From the NCBI RefSeq assembly GCF_003385115.1, contig NZ_QUNI01000016.1, forward strand, positions 58,984 through 122,983: 64,000 nucleotides of DNA, given 5' to 3'. The DNA comes from Flavobacterium aquicola (GTDB lineage: Bacteria > Bacteroidota > Bacteroidia > Flavobacteriales > Flavobacteriaceae). The translations under genes and the position numbers were made by a program. Shown here piece by piece: positions 46,089 through 53,584 of this stretch (its first letter is position 1; each line of letters starts with the position of its first letter). A model generated the notes under the pieces. It was given only the letters and a program-made list of their open reading frames with translations. It was not told the origin of the DNA and did not search any database.

Positions 46089-46459
46089 ACTATATCAATT
46101 TTGGATAATACCTGAAGTAATTTATCCACATCAACAGGTTTTGAAATATATTCATCGGCTCCGGCCGCAATACATTTTTCTTTATCACCTGTCATAGCCT
46201 GAGCGGTTATCGCTACAATTAATACTGAATTTCGCGACGGTATTTTTTTTATCAGCGGAATGGCTTCATAACCGTCCATTTCCGGCATCATCATATCTAT
46301 TAAAACAGCATCAATTATTTCGTCGGTCTTTAATAATTTCAAACCCTCTTCTGCACTTAAACAGGATAAACATTCAAATGATTTTGCCCGCAGTGTGTTT
46401 ACCAAAGCAAAAATATTTCTTGAATCGTCATCAATAATTAAGAGTTTTCTTTTAGTCAT
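46085..46459 (-). CDS. Single-domain response regulator
   Basis: This 124-residue receiver has LLIIDDDSRNIFALV, the acceptor Asp in AVLIDMMMPEMDG, the switch VAITAQAMTG and the Lys in YISKPVD. The sequence is close to the last receiver of the hybrid kinase upstream (REC3 in 46478-50050), as if derived from it. The ATG at 46459 is preferred to a TTG at 46471. Confidence 0.92.
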   Translation of the reverse strand: MTKRKLLIIDDDSRNIFALVNTLRAKSFECLSCLSAEEGLKLLKTDEIIDAVLIDMMMPEMDGYEAIPLIKKIPSRNSVLIVAITAQAMTGDKEKCIAAGADEYISKPVDVDKLLQVLSKIDIV

Positions 46460-46477
46460 AATCTGAATCAATTTATA

Positions 46478-49400
46478 TTAAACTTTATCGTAAAGCCATA
46501 CTCTCAATAAAGACAGTAATTGGTCGACATCTACTGGTTTTGTAATATAATCTGAAGCCCCTGCTTTAATACATTTTTCCCTGTCGCCGGTCATTGCTTT
46601 TGCGGTAACAGCTATCATTGGCAATGTTATTAATTTAGGATTTGTTCTTATTTTTTCGGCAGTTTCATAGCCGTCCATATTAGGCATCATCATATCCAGC
46701 AGCACAATATCAGTATCGGCGTGTTCTTCTAACATTTTTATGGCTTCTTTGCCGTCAAATGCTGTGATAACATTCATTTTAAAAACTTCCAGCGCTTTGG
46801 TCAGCGAATAAATGTTGCGAACATCATCATCTACAATCAAAACCTTTTTATGTTGCAGAATATTATTAAGCTGATTCAATTTTTTATGACTCTCTTTACT
46901 TTCTGAATCATTATGATTTTCTTCAACTATATGCAGGAAAAGCGAAACTTCATCGAGCATTCTTTGATAGGAATGAGCTGTTTTTACAATAATAGAATCA
47001 GCATATTTTTTGATTTTAACTTCTTCTTTTAAAGACAGACTTTTACCTGTAAATACAATTACAGGCAGATTTTCCAGCCCCGGACTCTTTTTTACATTAT
47101 CTAAAATCTCATAGGAATGCTTATCCGGAATTCCCATATCGAGAATCACGCAGTCGACATCTTTTTTATTCAAAGCAGTCAGTCCCTCTGAAACTTCGCT
47201 TTTAATCTCTGAATTAATTTTATGTGTTTCCAAAAAGAAAGCGAGCGCTTTAGCATGTTTCGGATTGTCTTCTATGATTAGAACTTTTTGAGATTCTTTG
47301 TTTATAATGTGTTCAATCCGAACAAAAACCTCTGGGATTTTATCAAAAGCAACTGGTTTGTGCAGAAAATCCACTGCTCCTTTTAATAAACTTTCCTGCT
47401 TCAATTTATGTGAAGACATAATATGCACAGGAATATGCTTGGTATGCGAATGATTTTTTAATTCTTCTAGTACTTCCCAGCCACTTTTTACAGGGAGTTC
47501 AATATCTAAAAGTATTCCTGCCGGTTTATATAAAACTGCAAAGTTCAAAGCATAATCACCCCGGACAGCAACTACTCCTTTATAGCCGTTTTTTCTGCTA
47601 AATGCCAAAAGCGACTGAGCAAACTTTATATCATCTTCTACAATCAAAATTACTTTATCTTCCAGTCCAATGATATCTCTATCATCCTCAATTTCAACAG
47701 GAATTACCGAAGAAATATATTTCTTATTGGCTTCTTTTTCTTCCTCAGCTTCGAGATCAAAAATTTCTAACGGCGGTGTTTTTTCTGCAATAACATTTTT
47801 ATCTGCTGTTCCAGATTTTGGCAGACAAAGAGTGAATGTACTTCCTTCCCCTTCTTTGCTGTGCAGTACTATTTCTCCATGGAGCAGTTTTGCCAATTCC
47901 CTGCTGATCGACAATCCTAAACCTGTTCCTCCGTATTTTCGTTTAGTAGAACCATCGGCCTGCTGAAAAGCTTCAAAAATTAGTGGCTGTTTGTCTAATG
48001 GAATCCCAATTCCAGTATCTTTTACAATGAAGCAAATAATTTTATCGTCGTCAGTATTCTTTTTTATTTCAACACTTACAGAACCTCTTTCAGTAAACTT
48101 TATAGCATTAGAAATTAGATTTTTGAGAATTTGTTCCAATCTCATTTTATCGGTTTTAATGATAAGAGGAGCTTCATCTGAAATAATTTCAAACTTGATA
48201 TTTTTCTCCTTTGCAACCTGTGAAAATAAACTGGACATCGCATCGGTAATTTCTTTGGTTGCAACATCCAAAAATTCAAGTTCCATTTTTCCAGCTTCAA
48301 TTTTAGATAAATCCAAAATTTCATCAATTAATGCTAACAGACTATTTCCCGAACTCTGAATTACTTGAGCAAATTCAATTTCTTCGTTATTCATACTCTT
48401 ATTATTATTTTCAGATAATAATCGGCTTAAAAGCAGAATAGAATTTAAAGGAGTTCTTAATTCGTGAGACATATTAGCCAAAAACTCAGACTTATAGCGG
48501 GTTGTAAGCTCTAATGCTTCAGACTTTTTCTGGATTTCAGTATTTTTTTCTTCCAATAAAACACTGCGTTCCGAAAGCTCTTCATTAGTCTGCTCAAGTT
48601 CTTCCTGCTGCACTTTCAATTCTTCTTCAGAAGCCTGCAGTTTTTCTGTTTGAGTTTCCAGCTCTGCATTCATCGCTTCTAATTCGCTGTGCTGTATGCG
48701 TAATTCTTCTGATTGTGCTGTTGTTTCTTCTAACAATTCAAGAACACGCTTGCGGTTTTGAGATGATTTTAGCGCTATCCCTATATTATTGCTGACAATT
48801 TTTAAAAATTCTATGTGAAGCGGAGAAAAGCCATGAATATTTGCCAATTCCAGTGCTCCTTCTACTTTGTTGTCAAATAAAGGAACCGCCACAATATGAC
48901 TAGGTTTGACTTCCCCTAATGCATAGCTGATCTGAATATTATCTGAAGCAACTGCTTTTAATTCCAGGATTTCTCCCGATACAATTGCCTGTCCCAATAA
49001 ACCTTCGCCTTTCTTAATACGTTCTCTGTTTTTTGCCGGAATATAACCATATCCGCCTGAAGCAAAAAGCTCATCTCCTTCCAGAATATATAAAACACCT
49101 GCACTGCTGTCAGTATAATTACATAAAAATCCAATAATATCTTTCGATAATTCCTGCAATAATTTGTCCCCCAGCATTACCTTGTTTAGACTTGCTATAC
49201 CAGTTTGCAGCCATTCTTTTTCAGATAATAAAGTGAAGGATTTTTTTAGAGAAGAACTCATATTGTTAAGCGATGTGCCAACACTTGCTAATGCATCTGA
49301 CTTAGTATCATCTACCTTTATATCATAATTACCGCTAGAAATATTGCTCGCAACAATACTGATGGCTTCAATTCTCTCGGCTGTTTCCTGATCTTTTCGT

Positions 49401-50050
49401 TCTAATTCATGCTGCAGCTGTAAACGGTCATTATAATCTTTTAAAACTCTGATTAAAAATACAATTGAAATTAAAAAGGCAATTACAAAAGCAACAATAA
49501 TTAAAATAGAACTGTAATTGCCGTAGCGCTGTGAGTTATAATTACGCTCTTTTAAAAGTACCTGCTCGTTATTTTCAATACGCTTAAAACGACTTCGCAA
49601 TTCAGTCATTATTTCTTTTCCTTCATCGAGATCAAAGAGAATAGTCTGTTTGCCAAGCTGTTTTTTTGCAACTTGATTTTTTAAATATTTAAAAAAATCA
49701 CTCCTAAGTACTTTTAATTCCCGCAGTGATTTTTGCTGCAACGGATTATCAATAGTCAATTCATCGAGTTTATCAAAATAGGCATTCGATTTTAATTCAG
49801 AATCTTTATACATGTAAACAAACTCCTCATTTCCTGTAATTAAATATCCTCGCACATTAGTTTGTGCATCTGTGAGGATAGCTTCTCCTTCGTTCAAATT
49901 ATAAATAACTTCCTGAGTATGATTTACCCAAAATGTACTTTCTAATAATTTTTTAATACTAAAATAAGAGGCTGTAGAACTGATCATCAATACCAGTAAT
50001 GAAATCATTGAACTTACTAATAAATTCCTTTTAAAATTATTGTTTTTCAT
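46478..50050 (-). CDS. CHASE3-GAF hybrid histidine kinase with three receivers
   Basis: This 1190-residue membrane hybrid kinase has TM1 (about 10-30), CHASE3 (35-175, with ANVRGY-like TNVRGYLITGNEEF), TM2 (180-200), HAMP (205-275), GAF (about 285-425), a long coiled coil (430-520), HisKA (ANMSHELRTPLNS), HATPase (DTGIGIPLDK, GGTGLGLSIS) and three receivers with acceptor Asp (LLDIELP, ILDMGIP, LLDMMMP). From GAF onward it parallels the poly-HAMP kinase at 18588, so the two may be paralogues with exchanged sensor halves. Cotranscribed neighbours are the receiver-kinase, a receiver, cheR and cheB. Confidence 0.93.
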   Translation of the reverse strand: MKNNNFKRNLLVSSMISLLVLMISSTASYFSIKKLLESTFWVNHTQEVIYNLNEGEAILTDAQTNVRGYLITGNEEFVYMYKDSELKSNAYFDKLDELTIDNPLQQKSLRELKVLRSDFFKYLKNQVAKKQLGKQTILFDLDEGKEIMTELRSRFKRIENNEQVLLKERNYNSQRYGNYSSILIIVAFVIAFLISIVFLIRVLKDYNDRLQLQHELERKDQETAERIEAISIVASNISSGNYDIKVDDTKSDALASVGTSLNNMSSSLKKSFTLLSEKEWLQTGIASLNKVMLGDKLLQELSKDIIGFLCNYTDSSAGVLYILEGDELFASGGYGYIPAKNRERIKKGEGLLGQAIVSGEILELKAVASDNIQISYALGEVKPSHIVAVPLFDNKVEGALELANIHGFSPLHIEFLKIVSNNIGIALKSSQNRKRVLELLEETTAQSEELRIQHSELEAMNAELETQTEKLQASEEELKVQQEELEQTNEELSERSVLLEEKNTEIQKKSEALELTTRYKSEFLANMSHELRTPLNSILLLSRLLSENNNKSMNNEEIEFAQVIQSSGNSLLALIDEILDLSKIEAGKMELEFLDVATKEITDAMSSLFSQVAKEKNIKFEIISDEAPLIIKTDKMRLEQILKNLISNAIKFTERGSVSVEIKKNTDDDKIICFIVKDTGIGIPLDKQPLIFEAFQQADGSTKRKYGGTGLGLSISRELAKLLHGEIVLHSKEGEGSTFTLCLPKSGTADKNVIAEKTPPLEIFDLEAEEEKEANKKYISSVIPVEIEDDRDIIGLEDKVILIVEDDIKFAQSLLAFSRKNGYKGVVAVRGDYALNFAVLYKPAGILLDIELPVKSGWEVLEELKNHSHTKHIPVHIMSSHKLKQESLLKGAVDFLHKPVAFDKIPEVFVRIEHIINKESQKVLIIEDNPKHAKALAFFLETHKINSEIKSEVSEGLTALNKKDVDCVILDMGIPDKHSYEILDNVKKSPGLENLPVIVFTGKSLSLKEEVKIKKYADSIIVKTAHSYQRMLDEVSLFLHIVEENHNDSESKESHKKLNQLNNILQHKKVLIVDDDVRNIYSLTKALEVFKMNVITAFDGKEAIKMLEEHADTDIVLLDMMMPNMDGYETAEKIRTNPKLITLPMIAVTAKAMTGDREKCIKAGASDYITKPVDVDQLLSLLRVWLYDKV

Positions 50051-50068
50051 GAATTATAATGTAGATTT

Positions 50069-51286
50069 TTAGTTTTCATACTGTAACGGCAGCACCATAA
50101 TAAAACTGGCTCCTTTGCCTAATTGGCTTTTTGCTGTTATTAATCCATTGTGTTTTTCCATTATCTTTTTGGAGATAGCAAGACCTATTCCTGTGCCTTC
50201 ATATTCTTTGCGGTCATTTAAACTTTGGAAAATAACAAAAATCTGATCCAGATAAATTTCATCAAAACCAATTCCATTATCAGACACAGTAATCCTGCAA
50301 AATTTTCCATCAGGAGAAACTTCGCTGTCAAAATCTTTCGTTTTTATTAATTCTGAAGTAATTTGAATTTGAGGTTTTTCAACATTTCCTGAAAACTTAA
50401 GAGCGTTTCCTATCAAATTCTGAAAAACTTGCCGCAGCTGACTAGGAATACTGTCTATTACAGGAAGTTCTCCCGTTTTTATTATGGCATTTTTATCTTG
50501 TATTATATAATCAAAATCAGATAGAACTTCTTGCAGAACAATATTTAAATCTGTTTTCTCATGTGCAACGTTTGAGGATAATCTGGAATAAGCAAGCAGA
50601 TCCGTAATCAATGTCCGCATTCTTTCGGCACTTTTAAGAGTCCTATTAATATAATCAATAGCTTTTTGATCATCTACTAAATAAAGTTCCTTGATAATTC
50701 CTATAAAGATCTGAATTTTTCGGAGCGGTTCATTTAAATCATGTGAAACTACCCAGGAAAACTGCTGCAATTCATGATTTTTGAATTCAAGTTCTTCATT
50801 TTTTAAAATCAGTTCTTTAGTTCTTTCAACTATTTTAGCTTCTAGATTATCTTGGGCTTCTTTGCGGATTTTAATTTCATTTGACAGCAGATCTTTCATG
50901 ACTTTTAATTCATTTTGCTGCTTATAAATTTTTAAAAACGTTTTTACTTTTAAAATCAGCAAATCAGTATCCACAGGTTTTGTGATATAATCAACTGCAC
51001 CGGATTCGTAACCTTTAAAAATATATTTTTTTTCAATATTTATTGCCGATAAAAAAATCACAGGAATTTCTTTTGTCCTTTCATTGCCAGACAAAATTTT
51101 TACAACTTCAAAACCATCAAGTCCAGGCATCTGAACGTCCATTATTATAAGACAATAATCGGTTTTTAAAATTTTCTTTAAAGCTTCTTCGCCAGATTCT
51201 GCAGTATCGACATCGATATCATGAAGTTCCAGCGTTTTTTTTAGGGCAATTATATTCGCCCGAATATCATCTACTATTAATATCAT
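50069..51286 (-). CDS. Receiver-histidine kinase (REC-HisKA-HATPase)
   Basis: This 405-residue cytosolic protein has a receiver (ILIVDDIRANI, IIMDVQMPGLDG, YITKPVD; about 1-120), a coiled coil, HisKA with VVSHDLNEPLRK (about 180-250) and HATPase with DNGIGFDE and GTGIGLAISKK. It is the first gene of the operon ending with cheB and lies behind a stress-type promoter (51396-51457). It resembles the 17339 protein in domain order and length. Confidence 0.93.
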   Translation of the reverse strand: MILIVDDIRANIIALKKTLELHDIDVDTAESGEEALKKILKTDYCLIIMDVQMPGLDGFEVVKILSGNERTKEIPVIFLSAINIEKKYIFKGYESGAVDYITKPVDTDLLILKVKTFLKIYKQQNELKVMKDLLSNEIKIRKEAQDNLEAKIVERTKELILKNEELEFKNHELQQFSWVVSHDLNEPLRKIQIFIGIIKELYLVDDQKAIDYINRTLKSAERMRTLITDLLAYSRLSSNVAHEKTDLNIVLQEVLSDFDYIIQDKNAIIKTGELPVIDSIPSQLRQVFQNLIGNALKFSGNVEKPQIQITSELIKTKDFDSEVSPDGKFCRITVSDNGIGFDEIYLDQIFVIFQSLNDRKEYEGTGIGLAISKKIMEKHNGLITAKSQLGKGASFIMVLPLQYEN

Positions 51287-51395
51287 TTCATAGGGGATAA
51301 AACGAATGAATTAAATTATTTAAAATTAAAATTCGGTTCGAAAATTATTTTTTTTGTTAGGAAATTTTGTAAAAAATTTAAAATAAGTAAACGTC

Positions 51396-51457
51396 CAAAT
51401 CTATAAAAAAAAACACATCTCATTGTATTACCATAAGTGAAATAAATTACATAATTC
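51396..51457 (-). promoter_or_regulatory. Stress-type promoter of the second signalling operon
   Basis: On the minus strand GAATTATGTAATT (51457-51445) is identical over 13 bp to the site before 8921. It is centred 47.5 bp upstream of TAGATTTG (51403-51396). It lies in the 350-bp divergent region between this operon and the tetR gene, which contains no other gene. Confidence 0.65.
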
Positions 51458-51579
51458 CCATGTCAAATTCCTTTTAAATATGTCATATGATTTTTTTTCA
51501 GTAAAAAAATTTGACATTTTTAAGCTTTGCAAGTAGTATTAAAATGGGTACTTTTCAAAAAAAATTAAAAAAATATTAA

Positions 51580-51601
51580 TTCTGGAACGGTTGTTTCAAA
51601 A
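51580..51601. promoter_or_regulatory. TetR operator copy 1 (tetR promoter)
   Basis: TTCTGGAACGGTTGTTTCAA begins a 22-bp imperfect dyad of the form TTCTGRAA-N6-TTYCAGAA. It overlaps the region just upstream of the -7 box TACATTTG (51609-51616), so binding should shut off tetR transcription. Confidence 0.7.
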
Positions 51602-51608
51602 ATAGTTT

Positions 51609-51616
51609 TACATTTG
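51609..51616 (+). promoter_or_regulatory. -7 box of tetR
   Basis: TACATTTG, 20 bp before the ATG at 51637, fits TAnnTTTG. The -33 region lies within operator copy 1. Confidence 0.55.
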
Positions 51617-51636
51617 CAAAGTGAAAATTAAATCTT

Positions 51637-52215
51637 ATGGCTCGCTGTGTAGAATTTAACGAGGTTGAAAAAATTGAAAAAGCAATGAATGTCTTTTGGA
51701 AAAAAGGATATAATGCTACTTCGATGCAGGACCTTGTGGATGCTATGCAGATCAACCGAAGCAGTTTATACAACACCATTGGCGACAAGCATCAATTATT
51801 TATGAAATGCATTGGCAATTATTTTGATCAGGCCATGTGTGAATTAAAAGGCAAAGTGGCTAATGAAACATCGGCGAAAGCTGCACTGATTAAAGTGATC
51901 AGCGATAAAGCAGATTGGATCATCTCTTGTGACAAAGGATGTCTTGGGATGAAAACGATTTTCGAAATTGCTCCAGATGACTGCTCAGTCCGAAATCTAA
52001 TGAGTAAAAACAATGACATTTTCATTGAATTTTTGGCCACTATAGTTCAAAAAGCGATGGATAAGGGCGAAATGGACAACTCTGAAGATGCGTCTTTAAT
52101 GGCCGAATACATTGCTACTTCTTTTACTGGATGGAAACAATCGTACATCCTTAACGGAAATCCAATTAAAATCAAAAAGATGTCAGAATTCCTGATTAAA
52201 AATATATTTAAATAG
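51637..52215 (+). CDS. TetR/AcrR-family regulator of the RND efflux operon
   Basis: This 192-residue regulator has an N-terminal HTH (about 10-55: EKIEKAMNVFWKKGYNATSMQDLVDAMQINRSSLYNTIGDK, read in parts) and a C-terminal ligand/dimer region (60-192). It precedes the adaptor gene by 217 bp, and four copies of one dyad surround it (51580, 52236, 52303, 52372). This strongly suggests autoregulation and repression of the efflux genes. The inducer is probably an efflux substrate, not identifiable here. Confidence 0.9.
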   Translation: MARCVEFNEVEKIEKAMNVFWKKGYNATSMQDLVDAMQINRSSLYNTIGDKHQLFMKCIGNYFDQAMCELKGKVANETSAKAALIKVISDKADWIISCDKGCLGMKTIFEIAPDDCSVRNLMSKNNDIFIEFLATIVQKAMDKGEMDNSEDASLMAEYIATSFTGWKQSYILNGNPIKIKKMSEFLIKNIFK

Positions 52216-52235
52216 CTTCTATTTTTTTTACCTAA

Positions 52236-52393
52236 TTCTGGAACGTTTATTTCAGAAAATAATATACAATAAGCATACCCTTTTTTAGACAAACAGCATT
52301 GATTCTGAAACGATTATTCCAGAATTATTGTTATACAAAAACTATAACCTTTAAATAAAAAACGCCATGAATTCTGAAACGATTATTCCAAAA
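52236..52393. promoter_or_regulatory. Three further TetR operator copies before the efflux operon
   Basis: Dyads lie at 52236-52257 (TTCTGGAACGTTTATTTC then AGAA), 52303-52324 (TTCTGAAACGATTATTCC then AGAA) and 52372-52393 (TTCTGAAACGATTATTCC then AAAA). The third lies just downstream of an ATG at 52367, which would otherwise extend the adaptor, so that ATG is more likely leader sequence. Confidence 0.75.
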
Positions 52394-52432
52394 AGTATAA
52401 TATCCAACACTAATTTTAAACCAATAGCAACC

Positions 52433-53575
52433 ATGAAAAAAATTTCTTTTTTAAGCTTAATGGCAGTATTTATAATCAGCTGTGCTGATAAATCGCAGGC
52501 ACCAGCCGCTGCTCCCGCTCCTCTCCTGCCTGTTATGGCAGTAACTGCTTCCAATACTACAACTGATGACGAATATCCTGCCGCACTGCAGGGAGCTGTC
52601 GATGTAGAAATCCGTCCGCAGGTAAGCGGGAATCTTGACCGCGTTTTGGTCGATGAAGGTGCTTATGTTACCAAAGGACAGTCTTTATTCAAAATCAACG
52701 AACGCCCGTTCCGTGAGCAGTTAAACAATGCTTTGGCCAGCCTTCATGCTGCCGAAGCGGCTTACATCAACGCCCAGCTTGAAGTAGATAAACTGACACC
52801 TTTAGTTCAAAACAAAGTCGTTTCTGATTATCAATTGAAATCGGCTAAGGCCTCTCAAAAGATTGCTGCCGCCAATATAGAGCAGGCGAAAGCCATTGCA
52901 GCATCTGCAAAAATCAATTTAGGCTATACTACTATTACTGCTCCTGTAAATGGCTACATCGGAAGACTGCCTAAAAAACAAGGAAGTTTGGTTTCTGCTA
53001 CAGATGTTGAAGCCTTAACCACCCTTTCTGATGTTCATGAAGTGTATGCTTATTTTTCTTTGGGTGAAACAGATTTCATCAAATTCAAATCGCAGTATGC
53101 AGGCAACAGCATTGGTGACAAAATCAAAAACCTGCCTCCTGTTACTTTGATACTGGCTGATAATAATGCGTATCCGCAAACTGGAAAAATCGATATGGTT
53201 GACGGACAGTTTGACAAAACTACCGGAGCGATTACCGTTAGAGCTACTTTTCCTAACCCATACAGAACACTTCGTTCAGGGAATACAGGGAAAATCCGTT
53301 TAGGGTTACAGCATGACGACGCAATTTTGATTCCGCAATCGGCGACAGTAGAAATGCAGGATAAAGTTTTTGTTTTCACAGTCAGTAAAGACAACAAGGT
53401 GACTAAAATGCCTATTACAGTTGTCGGCAAAAGCGGTACGAACTACCTTATCAAAGACGGCGTGAAAACGGGCGACCAAATCGTACTAAGCGGTATCGAC
53501 AAACTTCAGGAAGGACAGCTGATTCAGCCTGAAAAATCAGCAGCTAAAATTGCGCAAATCACTAACAAAAAATAA
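52433..53575 (+). CDS. RND efflux periplasmic adaptor (membrane fusion protein)
   Basis: This 380-residue lipoprotein adaptor has the signal MKKISFLSLMAVFIISCADK with a lipobox Cys, a lipoyl/barrel-sandwich domain (VEIRPQVSGNLDRVLVDEGA, and NLGYTTITAPVNGYIG), an alpha hairpin between them (about 95-150) and a beta-barrel/membrane-proximal region ending at about 370. It links the inner-membrane pump to the outer-membrane channel. The ATG at 52433 is chosen because it gives the lipoprotein signal. The permease starts 9 bp after its stop. Confidence 0.93.
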   Translation: MKKISFLSLMAVFIISCADKSQAPAAAPAPLLPVMAVTASNTTTDDEYPAALQGAVDVEIRPQVSGNLDRVLVDEGAYVTKGQSLFKINERPFREQLNNALASLHAAEAAYINAQLEVDKLTPLVQNKVVSDYQLKSAKASQKIAAANIEQAKAIAASAKINLGYTTITAPVNGYIGRLPKKQGSLVSATDVEALTTLSDVHEVYAYFSLGETDFIKFKSQYAGNSIGDKIKNLPPVTLILADNNAYPQTGKIDMVDGQFDKTTGAITVRATFPNPYRTLRSGNTGKIRLGLQHDDAILIPQSATVEMQDKVFVFTVSKDNKVTKMPITVVGKSGTNYLIKDGVKTGDQIVLSGIDKLQEGQLIQPEKSAAKIAQITNKK

Positions 53576-53584
53576 TTTCTACAG

